A stretch of 33,738 bases of DNA from the NCBI GenBank assembly GCA_937914945.1, contig CALGJF010000003.1, positions 1-33,738 on the forward strand, in the 5' to 3' direction. The stretch comes from an uncultured Bacteroidales bacterium (GTDB lineage Bacteria; Bacteroidota; Bacteroidia; Bacteroidales; Bacteroidaceae). A model generated the notes under the pieces. It was not told where the DNA came from and made no database searches. It was given only the letters and a program-made list of their open reading frames with translations. A program made the position numbers and the translations under genes. Positions 16,131 through 25,440 of the stretch are shown here, piece after piece (position 1 is the stretch's first letter; each line of letters begins with the position of its first letter).

Positions 16131-18599
16131 TTACTCTTGCCCATATCCGTAATGGTAGCTCCTATGGTAGCCGTATCGGTAACTGTACTTGTAGCCATAA
16201 CGCCCGCCACCGGTCTCCACACCGTTGAGTATTATTGATATGTTCTTGAGTTTGTTCTCGTTGTATATGGTTTCAATGTCGGACAGCATTGCGCGCTCCA
16301 TGATTCCGGCACGTACAAGGAAGAATGTGCGGTCGGCAAGTTTTTCAATTATATGCGTGTCGGCTACCATCTCCACGGGCGGGCAGTCTATGAGCACATA
16401 GCGATATTCTGCTTTGAGCTTTTCTATTAGGGCTGTGAAACGTGGCGATTCCAGCAACTCGGTGGGGTTGGGTGGAATTGTGCCAACCGGCAGTATGTGC
16501 AGATTACTGTATTGGCTGTCGGCAATTATTATATCTTCAATTTCCTCGGTTTCGCCGGCAAGGTAGTTACTGAGTCCTTTCTTGGGTGATGAAACATATT
16601 GTGAGAGCGAAGCGTGGCGCATATCGCCGTCTATAACTATTACTTTCTCTCCTTTAATGGCAAGGCTTACTGCGGTGTTTATCATGCAGAATGTTTTTCC
16701 GCTGCCGGGGTTGAACGAGGTTGTGATGATGGTGGTGTGCTGTTTCTCGCGTGTCATAAACTCTATGTTGGTGCGCAAAACGCGGAATGCTTCGTTTATG
16801 ATGTTGCGGCTGCCCTCTTGTACCACTACCGAAATTTTATTGTTTTTCTTTTTCTTGTTATTGAGAGGCAGTTGAGGAATTTCGCCTATGATTGGTGCCG
16901 ATAGCCCGTTTAGGTCTTTTCGTCCGCGCACGCGGGTATTGGCCAGTTCGCGTATGACTATAATTGCCGCCGGTGCAAGAAGGCCTATGGCGATGGCGAA
17001 GAGTATTGTGCGGTTTTTAACCGGTGCTGTGGGGCTGGTGCTGCCTGTGGGTGATGTTATGATACGTGTTTTGTAGGCTGTGAAGGCTTGGGAGAGCTGG
17101 TTCTCTTCGCGTTTTTGCAGCAGGAAGAGGTATAGTTTTTCTTTTACGCTTTGTTCGCGTTCGGCCGAGGCAAGGTATTTCGTCTGCTCGGGGTTCTTGG
17201 ATATCTCTTCAATGGTCTTTCGGGTGTCTTTTTCGAGTGTGGCAATGCTTGTCTCTACTTTCTTGATGGTGATTTTGGCTGCAGCGATGATGGATTCGCG
17301 CTTGGCCGCGAGTTGCATGTCCATTGTTTTTACCTCGGGGTTGTTCTCGCCACTTTTTTGTATGGCGGCATTGCGCTCGATAAGTGCTTGGTTGTATTCC
17401 ACTATCTGGTCGTTCAGCATGGTGTTGCTCAGTGTGGTTCCGAATGGAAGTGGGTCGTGAGGGGTGTTGCTTGCTTGCAGCTTGGCAAGAATCTCCTTCA
17501 TGCTTGCAAGTTCGTTGTTCAGCCTTTGCAGTTCGTTTATGTTGGCTCGGTTTTTTGATATGTGTATGGAGGTGGTTGTGGCGACATCGGGCAGGCGATT
17601 GCGGCTCTTGTAAGAAGATATGTTGCTGTCAACTTCGTCGAGTTCGTCGCTTATGTATGCCAATCTGTCGTTTATGAATTGCAGCGTGCCGTCTGCCGCG
17701 CGGTTTTTGTCCTTTATCCAATTTTCGCTATATACCTCTACAAGGGTGTTTAGTATATCGTCGGCACGATCTATCGAGTGGTCGGTTATAGATATTGTTA
17801 TGATGTCGCTTTCGCTATCGGGTAATCCGAAATGCAACCTGCCTGTAACCATACCGATGGCTGCTTGCATGCTCGAATGGGTTACGTTGATACGGATATC
17901 CTCTGTGATGGAGTATGAGGGGTTGCTGCGTATGATTAATTTCCCGATAGGGCTCTCGGCGAGTGCAATCCCGTCTATAAGTTCTCCTGTTATTGGTTCA
18001 CAATCGATGTCGGTGCCTTCGGAATGGAAATTGGTCAGCGTGTATCTGTTTTCGGGGGTTATTTCAATGCTTAATGATGCCGAACTCTCTTCGTCAAGGT
18101 CGTAGAACTCTATTGTTGCCGGGAGTGATTCGCCGTAAAGGGTCTCTGGGTGCCAAGTTCCTTTTTTGTTGTAGCTGGTTCTGAGGTTGAGTTTCTTTAC
18201 CACCTCGTTTATTGTTCCCGGTGCTTTGAATGTATATATCTCGTTGTATGCATTGGTGGAGGTGCGTAGCCCGAGGTTTGCCATATTTGCCATCTGCTCA
18301 TCTATGGATGGTGCTTTATCTTTGGATTTTATGAGAACCTCGCAGTAGCGGGTGTATGTGGGTTGTGTGATGGCTATTTTGTAAATGGCAATTCCTAATG
18401 CTATCGTCAATGTGATTACGAACCAATACCAGCGCGATAGGCATGAGTATAGGATCTCTTCGATGTTGAAATTGTTTTCTGCTTGAAATTGAGTGGTTGC
18501 TCTTTTTCTCTCTTTCATATCCTCTTGTTCGTTTTTTTTTGTACTCTTTTGCAGGCTTTGGTGTAGCTGTTGTGGCTGTGATAGCTTGCTCGTGGACAT
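16131..18599 (-). CDS. wzc: Wzc-type chain-length determinant and tyrosine autokinase
   Basis: About 822 residues. The N-terminal Wzz domain opens after a Gln-rich stretch with FNIEEILYSCLSRWYWFVIT (first membrane helix), has a long periplasmic coiled-coil region, and a second helix ILFAIAIGLLAPAAIIVIRE. The cytoplasmic BY-kinase domain has Walker A NPGSGKT (around residue 630), Walker A' VIVIDGDMR and Walker B YVLIDCPPVE. The last 25 residues contain nine tyrosines, the autophosphorylation cluster. It controls export and chain length of the polymer through phosphorylation cycles. The frame opens at TTG 18641; ATG 18599 and ATG 18518 (MKERKR) are alternatives. First gene of the leftward locus; a candidate promoter lies at 18778-18810. 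Confidence 0.92.
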   Translation of the reverse strand: MSTSKLSQPQQLHQSLQKSTKKNEQEDMKERKRATTQFQAENNFNIEEILYSCLSRWYWFVITLTIALGIAIYKIAITQPTYTRYCEVLIKSKDKAPSIDEQMANMANLGLRTSTNAYNEIYTFKAPGTINEVVKKLNLRTSYNKKGTWHPETLYGESLPATIEFYDLDEESSASLSIEITPENRYTLTNFHSEGTDIDCEPITGELIDGIALAESPIGKLIIRSNPSYSITEDIRINVTHSSMQAAIGMVTGRLHFGLPDSESDIITISITDHSIDRADDILNTLVEVYSENWIKDKNRAADGTLQFINDRLAYISDELDEVDSNISSYKSRNRLPDVATTTSIHISKNRANINELQRLNNELASMKEILAKLQASNTPHDPLPFGTTLSNTMLNDQIVEYNQALIERNAAIQKSGENNPEVKTMDMQLAAKRESIIAAAKITIKKVETSIATLEKDTRKTIEEISKNPEQTKYLASAEREQSVKEKLYLFLLQKREENQLSQAFTAYKTRIITSPTGSTSPTAPVKNRTILFAIAIGLLAPAAIIVIRELANTRVRGRKDLNGLSAPIIGEIPQLPLNNKKKKNNKISVVVQEGSRNIINEAFRVLRTNIEFMTREKQHTTIITTSFNPGSGKTFCMINTAVSLAIKGEKVIVIDGDMRHASLSQYVSSPKKGLSNYLAGETEEIEDIIIADSQYSNLHILPVGTIPPNPTELLESPRFTALIEKLKAEYRYVLIDCPPVEMVADTHIIEKLADRTFFLVRAGIMERAMLSDIETIYNENKLKNISIILNGVETGGGRYGYKYSYRYGYHRSYHYGYGQE

Positions 18600-18777
18600 A
18601 TCTTGGGGACTTTGAAGGTGTTGTAAGTTGTTATCCTTCAATTAGTTACGCAAACTTGAAACATTGTTTCATGCTGTGCGTTGAATTATGATTGCCATGG
18701 TGTAACCCGTTTGCAAGGGTGTCCCGGCAGTGAGATGTTTGTAGTAATCGTTGATTTGTCCTACATCCAATCAAATG

Positions 18778-18810
18778 CGAAGATACTAATTTTTATTTAA
18801 TTGTCTCAAA
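18778..18810 (-). promoter_or_regulatory. Candidate Bacteroidota-type promoter for the polysaccharide locus
   Basis: On the - strand: TTTG at 18810-18807, a 21-nt spacer, then TATCTTCG at 18785-18778. This is one mismatch from the Bacteroidota TTTG / TAnnTTTG promoter with normal spacing, about 180 nt upstream of the wzc start. The same TATCTTCG variant precedes the LysM operon (30105-30138). Pattern match only. Confidence 0.45.
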
Positions 18811-19121
18811 TTATTTTTATTTTTTTATTTTTTGTGCGCGCGTGCGTCGTTGTTCGCTGGCGGGGCAATGCAAGCGGTCGCTTTTTTGTTGTAATGCGTT
18901 TTGTAAATAAAATTTACCAAGCAAAAGCTCCCTGCCGAAAATTTGCTTGACTTTTGTATGTGTGTAAAGATTGGTTTGTGATGACAATGGTTGTTGTATA
19001 TATAAATAGGTGAGCGTGGCTATAGTGGTGTGAATGAGCCTGTTTGCTTGCTTCTGAGGGGGCTTTTTATGATAAAATGCCTTTTTTTTCAAAAAATGAT
19101 GTAAAAAAAGTGCCAATTATG

Positions 19122-19150
19122 TTGCAGTATAATGTTTTTTTATATCTTTG
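19122..19150 (+). promoter_or_regulatory. Promoter of the histone-like gene
   Basis: TTG at 19122-19124, an 18-nt spacer, then TATCTTTG at 19143-19150, a perfect match to the Bacteroidota -7 box TAnnTTTG. It lies 29 nt upstream of the ATG at 19180, giving a short leader. The best promoter in the window. Confidence 0.65.
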
Positions 19151-19179
19151 TGCATCATTAACCTTAATAACAGAATATT

Positions 19180-19356
19180 ATGAAAGAGCTTATTGAAAAA
19201 ATTCAGGAGACTTATGCTGCTTTTGCGGCTGATGCAAATGCACAGGTAGAGAAAGGTAACAAAGCTGCCGGTACACGTGCTCGTAAGGCTTCTTTGGCAA
19301 TTGAGAAAATGATGAAGGAGTTCCGTAAGGCTTCTTTGGACGCTGCTAAGAACTAA
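19180..19356 (+). CDS. Histone H1-like (Hc1-type) small DNA-binding protein
   Basis: A 58-residue protein beginning MKELIEKIQETYAAFAADAN and continuing with AAGTRARKASLAIEKMMK. It is rich in Lys, Ala and Glu, predicted to be wholly helical, and matches the small Bacteroidota histone-H1-like proteins of the Hc1 family, which bind DNA in the nucleoid. The basic segment GTRARKASLAIEKMMKEFRK is the conserved part. ATG chosen because the consensus promoter ends 29 nt upstream. A terminator follows directly, so it is a single-gene unit with codon use typical of well-expressed genes. Family call is good; target specificity unknown. Confidence 0.85.
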   Translation: MKELIEKIQETYAAFAADANAQVEKGNKAAGTRARKASLAIEKMMKEFRKASLDAAKN

Positions 19357-19383
19357 TTGCGGTTTCTCAACGTATTACGCTAT

Positions 19384-19423
19384 AAATAAGGCTGCATTCG
19401 CTGCGGCCTTATTTGTTTTTTTG
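19384..19423 (+). terminator. Rho-independent terminator after the histone-like gene
   Basis: A stem formed by ATAAGGCTGC and GCGGCCTTAT (one G-T wobble) around a short loop, followed by TTGTTTTTTT. It begins about 28 nt after the stop codon at 19356. Classical intrinsic terminator. Confidence 0.8.
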
Positions 19424-19828
19424 CGCCATCCCTCACCGGTCGGGGTGGTGTTCTTTTTTTTGTTTTAATGGTGATTGTGTAAAATTACATGTAAAATAAA
19501 TTTACCATAGATGCTTTTCGGGTGGTGGGTGTTGCAGCCTGCAAATATGATTTTGCCAATAAAATGCAAAGAACGGTATAATATTGCAACGTGGCGGTGT
19601 TCCTAATTTTGAGTCGTGAGTTTTGTGGCTTTGTATTTTGCTTTTGTGTAAATCGAATGTCGTGAGCCTGTTTTTGGGTTTGTTGTTTAAAAAAGGTTTA
19701 TTTGTATAATAAAATTTTATTTTATGAAAAAAAAATTATAAATTAGCAACGTTTTGTGCGTGGTGCGATATGCGCCCGTCTTTTGGTGGTTTGGAGAATG
19801 AAATTTTGTATAACCTAAAAATATTTTT
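19424..19828. other. Intergenic region upstream of the GH2 gene
   Basis: No supported gene; the - strand frames reaching in from the GH2 gene are antisense shadows. It is AT-rich, particularly at 19680-19830, and holds one promoter-like element (19584-19611). The last 130 nt would form a long AT-rich leader for the GH2 mRNA. Confidence 0.5.
19584..19611 (+). promoter_or_regulatory. Candidate promoter of the GH2 gene
   Basis: TTG at 19584-19586, a 17-nt spacer and TAATTTTG at 19604-19611, matching TAnnTTTG. The start codon is about 215 nt downstream, so the leader would be long; another start site nearer the gene cannot be excluded. Confidence 0.35.
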
Positions 19829-22800
19829 ATGAAGAAAAAATTTGTAACAGCTGTGATGGCCGCCCTGTTTGTGTCGGCTGTTTCCGTGGGGCAGAATCTC
19901 TCGGGCTTTGCATATGGCAATGTCGAGGCTCCTGCCGGCAATGAGTGGGAGAGCCCCACGCAATTGTCTTTGAACAAAGAGCAACCCAAGGGGTGGTTCT
20001 TTACATTTGATAGCGAGGAGAGTGCTCGCAAGGTGTTGCCCGAGAATAGCGAGTATTATCAGTCGCTTGATGGTACTTGGAGCTTTAATTGGGTTGGTAA
20101 TCCCGGTGAGCGCCCCGTGGATTTTTATAAGCTCGATTATGATGTTGCAGCTTGGGATAAAGTACAGGTTCCCATGAACTGGAATGTGTATGGCTTGCAA
20201 CCGGACGGTAGTCAAAAGTATGGTACCCCAATCTATGTAAATCAGCCTGTAATATTCAAGCACAGTGTGGCTGTGGGCGATTGGAAGGGTGGTGTGATGC
20301 GCGAGCCCGCCCCACATCATACTACATACAAAAACCGTAACGAGGTGGGCTCTTATCGTCGCTCATTCGTGGTTCCCGAGGATTGGGCCGGTCGCGAGGT
20401 GTATATAAACTTCGATGGCGTAGATTCTTTCTTCTATTTGTGGATTAACGGCAAGTATGTGGGCTTCTCGAAGAACTCTCGTAACTTGGCTGCATTTAAC
20501 ATTACCGATTACTTGGTTGAGGGCGAGAATGTGGTTGCCGTTGAGGTTTATCGCAATAGCGATGCTTCGTTCTTGGAGTCGCAGGATATGTTCCGCCTGC
20601 CCGGTATCTTCCGCACTGTGTCGCTCACATCGACCAATCCTGTGGAGATTCGCGACTTCCGTGTTACAACTGACCTTGATGCAGAGTACAAGGATGCTGT
20701 TGCCAATATTGCAATAGACGTGCGTAACTTGGGCAAGAAAAAGGCAAAAGGTTATTCTGTAAAAGCACAGCTCTATAAAAATGAGCTTTACAGCGACGAT
20801 AACTCAATAGTTGATGGTGCTGCTATAAGCGGTGCAGTGGAGGAGGTCTTGAGCGGTGATACAAAAACTGCCAAATTGGCTCTTCCTGTTGCCAACCCTG
20901 CAAAATGGAGTGCAGAGCAGCCCAACCGTTATACACTACTCGTGCAGTTGCTCGATAAGAAAGGCCGCGTGGTCGAGACGGCTTCCACATACATCGGTTT
21001 CCGCGAGGTTGAGATACGCGACACAAAAGCCGAGGATGATGAGTTTGGCTTGGCAGGCCGTTACTATTACCTCAACGGCAAGCCCATCAAAATGAAGGGT
21101 GTAAACCGCCACGAGAATAACTTGGAGCGTGGCCATGCCGTTACACGCGAGCAGATGTTCAACGAGGTGATGCTGATGTTGCGTGGTAACATCAACCATG
21201 TGCGCAATGCTCACTATCCCGATGCTCCCTATTGGTACTACTTGTGCGATAAGTATGGTATCTATCTTGAGGACGAGGCTAACATTGAGAGCCACCAATA
21301 TTATTATGGTGAAGCCTCTTTGTCGCACGTTCCCGAGTTCCGCGATGCACACGTGGCACGCGTGATGGAGATGGCTCACGCCACAATGAACCGTCCTTCG
21401 GTTGTGATATGGTCGCTTGGTAACGAGGCCGGCCCCGGTGTGAACTTTGTTGAGGCATACAATGCGTTGAAGGCATTTGATACATCGCGTCCCGTGCAGT
21501 ATGAGCGTAACAACAATATTGTGGATATGGGTTCTAACCAATATCCCTCTATCGGTTGGACACAGTATGCTGTTACCGGTAAGGCTCCCATCAAATATCC
21601 TTTCCATATTTCAGAGTATGCTCACTCCATGGGTAATGCCGTTGGTAACCTCAAAGATTACTGGGATGCAATGGAGAGTACGAACTTCTTTATGGGTGGT
21701 GCTATATGGGATTGGGCCGACCAGGCTTTTTGGAACGTAGATGCCAAGACCGGCGACCGCTACATGGGTTATGGTGGTGATTTCGGCGACCGCCCCAATG
21801 ACCACACTTTCTGTATGAATGGTATTGTGTTCCCCGACCACTCGCCGAAACCTCAGTATTGGGAGGTTAAGAAGGTATATCAGAATGTTGGTATATCAAT
21901 GAACGAGAAGGGCGAGATTGAACTCTTTAACAAACGCTATTTCGAGAGCCTCAGCGATATGGATATTCGCGTATCTTTGTGGGAGGATGGTAAAGAGATT
22001 GATGCACGCTTTGTTCCCGACCAGGCTGTTGCACCACGCACAAAGAAGGCCTTCAAGGTTGATTTTGGCAAGGAGTTGAAAGCCGATAAGGAGTATTTTG
22101 TAAAAGTGCAGTTGATGCTTAAAAAGGATATGCCTTGGGCAAAGAAAGGCTATGTGCAGATGGACGAGCAGCTTCCATTGAAGGGTGCTGTCAAGAATGT
22201 CTTTATTGCCGATGCTGCCAAGGGTGCCAAGATTATAGGTGGCATGGAGAAGGCTGTTGTAGATGGCAAGGAGGTTACACTAAGAACTTTGAGCAACGAT
22301 GCATTCAAGATTGTATTTGATGACAGCAAGGGTGTCCTTTACAATGTGGTATATAATGGCACCGAGGTGTTTGCCGCAGGTAGCTCAATGAAACTTGGCA
22401 CATACCGCGCTCCCGTGGACAATGACAACTGGGCATGGAACAATTGGTACACCAATGGTCTTTACAATTTGCAGGATAGCGTTATGTCTTTTGTTTCGCA
22501 ACTGAACAAAGACGGCAGCGTGGTGCTGCAATATACAGTGCGCTCACAAGCTCCTCACTCGGGCCGTCGTGTGAAACTCGATGACAATAACTTCAAAATC
22601 ACCGATGATGCACGCGAGCTTGGTGAGAATGACTTCCACTTTATCTCTAACCGCATCTACACCATCTACCCCGATGGCTCTATTGAGCTTAACAGCGCCA
22701 TTACAGGTAGCAAGAATATTGATTTGGCACGCATCGGCTATCAGTTGCAGTTGCCCTCTGAGTTGAAGAATTATTCATACTATGGTCGTGGCCCCTGGAA

Positions 22801-23854
22801 TAACTACAATGACCGTTGCACTGCTGCCTTTGTTCAGCAATACAACAGCACTGTGGCCGAGCAGTTTGTAAACTTCCCCAAACCTCAGGAGATGGGTAAC
22901 CGCGAGGGAATCCGTTGGGCTGCGCTCACAAACGATGCCGGTAATGGTGTGATGTTTGTATCTACCGAGGGTCTTTCGGCATCGGCTCTGCCTTGGAACG
23001 ATGTTGAACTCACCGAGGCAGCGCACGCTTATCAGTTGCCCAAATCATCGGGTACATGGTTGTGTCTTGACAAGAAGGTTAATGGTCTTGGTGGTAACAG
23101 CTGTGGTCAGGGTGGTCCGTTGGAGCCCGACCGTGTGAAAGCCGGTGAGAATTCAGTCGGTTTTATCATGCGTCCCGTTGTGGCTGGTGATGATGTGAAC
23201 GAGAAATCTAAGGTTCTGGCATCGGGTGCTGTGCCTGTGATGCTGAAACGCGACCTTCGCGGTGTTGTTACAATGAGTTGTAACAAGGAGGGTGCCGAAA
23301 TTTACTATAGACTCGGCAAACGCGGTAAGGCTGTCAAATACACCGAGCCTGTGAACATGAGCAAGGGTGGTGAGATTATTGTGTGGGAAAAAGCAACTCC
23401 TAACTTGAGTGCGCGATACAACTACACCGAGGTTACATCAATACCTGTTACAGTTGCATTCTGTTCAAGCCAGGAGACAGGCAGCGAGGCAAGCAAGATG
23501 CTCGATGGCGACCCCACTACAATATGGCATACAATGTACTCGGTAACAGTGGCTATCTATCCTCACTACATCGATTTCGATGCAAACGAAGAGGTTACGA
23601 TTAAAGGCTTTAAGTACACTCCCCGCCAGGATGGTGGTAATAATGGTAACATAAAGGATTACTCGATACAGATAAGCAACGACCGTGAGACTTGGAGCGA
23701 GCCCATAGTGAAGGGTGCTTTTGAGAATAACTCCAAAGTGCAGACTGTGATTTTCGATAAGCCCGTAAAGGCACGCTATGTGCGCTTTAATGGTTTGAGT
23801 TCGCAGAACGGCCAGGATTTCGGCTCGGGTGCAGAGTTTGAGCTTGTTAAGTGA
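19829..23854 (+). CDS. Secreted GH2 beta-galactosidase-like enzyme with C-terminal carbohydrate-binding modules
   Basis: 1341 residues. An N-terminal signal peptide (MKKKF then a hydrophobic stretch ending near VSVGQ) sends it to the periplasm or surface. GH2 sugar-binding, immunoglobulin-like and TIM-barrel domains follow. The barrel carries VVIWSLGNEAGPG (acid/base Glu about 533) and FHISEYAHSMGNA (nucleophile Glu about 596), LacZ-style. A beta-galactosidase small-chain domain extends to about residue 1110. Residues about 1133-1203 (VTMSCNKEGAEIYYRLG) resemble a CHB_HEX_C module, and about 1207-1341 an F5/8 type C (discoidin, CBM32-like) domain. Likely hydrolyses beta-galactosides in host or dietary glycans. 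No SusC/SusD pair is nearby, so it is not in a visible PUL. Confidence 0.93.
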   Translation: MKKKFVTAVMAALFVSAVSVGQNLSGFAYGNVEAPAGNEWESPTQLSLNKEQPKGWFFTFDSEESARKVLPENSEYYQSLDGTWSFNWVGNPGERPVDFYKLDYDVAAWDKVQVPMNWNVYGLQPDGSQKYGTPIYVNQPVIFKHSVAVGDWKGGVMREPAPHHTTYKNRNEVGSYRRSFVVPEDWAGREVYINFDGVDSFFYLWINGKYVGFSKNSRNLAAFNITDYLVEGENVVAVEVYRNSDASFLESQDMFRLPGIFRTVSLTSTNPVEIRDFRVTTDLDAEYKDAVANIAIDVRNLGKKKAKGYSVKAQLYKNELYSDDNSIVDGAAISGAVEEVLSGDTKTAKLALPVANPAKWSAEQPNRYTLLVQLLDKKGRVVETASTYIGFREVEIRDTKAEDDEFGLAGRYYYLNGKPIKMKGVNRHENNLERGHAVTREQMFNEVMLMLRGNINHVRNAHYPDAPYWYYLCDKYGIYLEDEANIESHQYYYGEASLSHVPEFRDAHVARVMEMAHATMNRPSVVIWSLGNEAGPGVNFVEAYNALKAFDTSRPVQYERNNNIVDMGSNQYPSIGWTQYAVTGKAPIKYPFHISEYAHSMGNAVGNLKDYWDAMESTNFFMGGAIWDWADQAFWNVDAKTGDRYMGYGGDFGDRPNDHTFCMNGIVFPDHSPKPQYWEVKKVYQNVGISMNEKGEIELFNKRYFESLSDMDIRVSLWEDGKEIDARFVPDQAVAPRTKKAFKVDFGKELKADKEYFVKVQLMLKKDMPWAKKGYVQMDEQLPLKGAVKNVFIADAAKGAKIIGGMEKAVVDGKEVTLRTLSNDAFKIVFDDSKGVLYNVVYNGTEVFAAGSSMKLGTYRAPVDNDNWAWNNWYTNGLYNLQDSVMSFVSQLNKDGSVVLQYTVRSQAPHSGRRVKLDDNNFKITDDARELGENDFHFISNRIYTIYPDGSIELNSAITGSKNIDLARIGYQLQLPSELKNYSYYGRGPWNNYNDRCTAAFVQQYNSTVAEQFVNFPKPQEMGNREGIRWAALTNDAGNGVMFVSTEGLSASALPWNDVELTEAAHAYQLPKSSGTWLCLDKKVNGLGGNSCGQGGPLEPDRVKAGENSVGFIMRPVVAGDDVNEKSKVLASGAVPVMLKRDLRGVVTMSCNKEGAEIYYRLGKRGKAVKYTEPVNMSKGGEIIVWEKATPNLSARYNYTEVTSIPVTVAFCSSQETGSEASKMLDGDPTTIWHTMYSVTVAIYPHYIDFDANEEVTIKGFKYTPRQDGGNNGNIKDYSIQISNDRETWSEPIVKGAFENNSKVQTVIFDKPVKARYVRFNGLSSQNGQDFGSGAEFELVK

Positions 23855-23869
23855 AAATTGTAGAATAGG

Positions 23870-23895
23870 TGGTATGGGGTTGGTTCTCCATACCA
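23870..23895 (+). terminator. Weak hairpin after the GH2 gene
   Basis: TGGTATGG (23870-23877) pairs with CCATACCA (23888-23895) over a 10-nt loop, 16 nt after the GH2 stop. No U-tract follows, so termination may be partial and some read-through into rmlA is possible. Confidence 0.4.
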
Positions 23896-23960
23896 TCACA
23901 ATAGAGAAAAAATATTATTAATTATGCACTTAATAAAGTGAGTGCGCAAACAGAATTGTT

Positions 23961-24860
23961 ATGAAAGGAATAGTTTTGGCCGGTGGCTCGGGAACACGCT
24001 TGTATCCCATTACAAAAGGTGTGAGTAAACAGTTGTTGCCCATCTACGACAAACCAATGATTTACTATCCAATCTCGGTGCTTATGCTTGCCGGTATAAA
24101 AGAGATATTGATCATTTCAACTCCAAACGATTTACCCTCTTTCAAGCGTCTGCTTGGCGACGGAAGTGATTATGGTGTGCGTTTTGAGTATGCCGAGCAA
24201 CCATCACCCGATGGCCTTGCGCAGGCTTTTATAATAGGTGAAAAATTCATTGGTAACGACTCTGTCTGCTTGGTGCTGGGCGATAATATATTCCATGGTA
24301 CAGGTTTTTCGGCAATGTTGCAGGATGCTGTGCGTGCTGCCGAGGAGGATAGCAAGGCTACCGTGTTTGGCTATTGGGTAGATGACCCCGAACGCTATGG
24401 CGTTGCCGAGTTTGATAAAGAGGGCAACTGCTTGTCGATAGAGGAGAAACCCGCCGAGCCCAAATCAAACTATGCTGTTGTGGGCCTCTATTTCTATCCC
24501 AATAAGGTTGTCGATGTTGCGAAAAACATCAAGCCCTCGGCGCGTGGCGAGCTTGAAATTACAACCGTCAATCAGCAGTTCCTTTCAGATGGCGAATTAA
24601 AGGTACAGACCTTGCAACGTGGCTTTGCATGGCTTGATACCGGTACGCACGATTCGCTTGCCGAGGCTTCTATCTTTGTGGAGGTTATTGAGAAACGTCA
24701 GGGATTGAAGATAGCCTGCCTCGAAGGTATTGCGTTCCGCAAGGGATGGATAACTGCCGACCGCTTGCGCGAAGTGGCTATGCCAATGGCAAAAAATCAG
24801 TATGGGCAGTATTTGCTCAAAATTATTAAGGAGGTAGAGCGCTCGGGCGCAAATATTTGA
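23961..24860 (+). CDS. rmlA: Glucose-1-phosphate thymidylyltransferase
   Basis: 299 residues, full length. Makes dTDP-glucose from glucose-1-phosphate and dTTP, the first step to dTDP-L-rhamnose. The signature IVLAGGSGTRLYPITKGVSK with QLLPIYDKPMIYYP, then EYAEQPSPDGLAQAF, VLGDNIFHG and AWLDTGTHDSLAEAS identify RmlA. First gene of a four-gene cluster; about 105 bp separate it from the GH2 gene, with no clear promoter, so it is either read through or uses an atypical promoter. Four bp separate it from rmlC. Confidence 0.96.
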   Translation: MKGIVLAGGSGTRLYPITKGVSKQLLPIYDKPMIYYPISVLMLAGIKEILIISTPNDLPSFKRLLGDGSDYGVRFEYAEQPSPDGLAQAFIIGEKFIGNDSVCLVLGDNIFHGTGFSAMLQDAVRAAEEDSKATVFGYWVDDPERYGVAEFDKEGNCLSIEEKPAEPKSNYAVVGLYFYPNKVVDVAKNIKPSARGELEITTVNQQFLSDGELKVQTLQRGFAWLDTGTHDSLAEASIFVEVIEKRQGLKIACLEGIAFRKGWITADRLREVAMPMAKNQYGQYLLKIIKEVERSGANI

Positions 24861-24864
24861 TAAT

Positions 24865-25440
24865 ATGGAGGTAATAAAAACGGATATTGAGGGCGTGGTA
24901 ATAATTGAACCGCGCATATTCAGCGACGAGAGGGGATATTTCTATGAGTCCTTCTCGCAGAGGGAGTTTGAAGAAAAAGTGTGTAAAACGGTATTTGTGC
25001 AGGATAACCAATCAAAATCGTCTTACGGTGTGTTGCGCGGGCTGCATTTCCAGAAACCGCCCCATTGCCAGAGCAAGCTTGTGCGTTGCATAAAGGGAGC
25101 TGTGCTTGATGTTGCGGTGGATATACGCAAGGGCTCTCCCACATTTGGAAAATATGTAGCAGTGGAACTCACCGAGGATAATCATCGACAATTCTTTGTG
25201 CCGCGTGGTTTTGCGCATGGTTTTGCTGTGTTGAGCGATGAGGCTGTGTTCCAATATAAATGCGACAATTTCTATAACAAAGAGAGTGAGGGCTCTGTTG
25301 CGTGGGATGATGAGACGTTGGCAATTGATTGGAAAATAGACCTCAACAAGGTACTACTATCAGAAAAAGACAAGCAGAGTAAGAGTCTGGCAACAGCCGA
25401 CTATCTCTTTGACTACAATACAGATTATTATGCAGAGTAA
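24865..25440 (+). CDS. rmlC: dTDP-4-dehydrorhamnose 3,5-epimerase
   Basis: 191 residues. Double epimerisation of dTDP-4-keto-6-deoxyglucose. The cupin fold motifs are FIQ-type entry FVQDNQSKSSYGVLRGLHFQ (catalytic His in GLHF), LVRCIKGAVLDVAVDIRKGS, FFVPRGFAHGFAVLSDEA and YKCDNFYNKESEGSV, with the Tyr/Asn segment of the active site. Starts with ATG 4 bp after the rmlA stop and overlaps rmlD by 11 nt. Confidence 0.95.
   Translation: MEVIKTDIEGVVIIEPRIFSDERGYFYESFSQREFEEKVCKTVFVQDNQSKSSYGVLRGLHFQKPPHCQSKLVRCIKGAVLDVAVDIRKGSPTFGKYVAVELTEDNHRQFFVPRGFAHGFAVLSDEAVFQYKCDNFYNKESEGSVAWDDETLAIDWKIDLNKVLLSEKDKQSKSLATADYLFDYNTDYYAE

Larger units (their letters stand above)
18600..19179. other. Divergent intergenic region between wzc and the histone-like gene
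   Basis: About 580 bp with no supported gene; the open frame at 18817-19116 (-) has low-complexity, Lys/His/Gln-rich content and no family resemblance. It contains a leftward promoter candidate (18778-18810), a rightward one (19122-19150), and AT-rich tracts between them. It is the regulatory hub separating the polysaccharide locus from the + strand genes. Confidence 0.5.

Noticed and set aside
18817..19116. Open frame of 99 codons on the - strand
   Set aside because: Low-complexity composition in an AT-rich promoter region, overlapping the histone-gene promoter side; no recognisable domain.
19736..20320. Open frames on the - strand at the start of the GH2 gene
   Set aside because: Antisense shadows of GH2 signal-peptide and N-terminal coding sequence.
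20936..21607. Open frame of 223 codons on the - strand
   Set aside because: Antisense to the GH2 catalytic barrel, whose motifs prove the sense frame.
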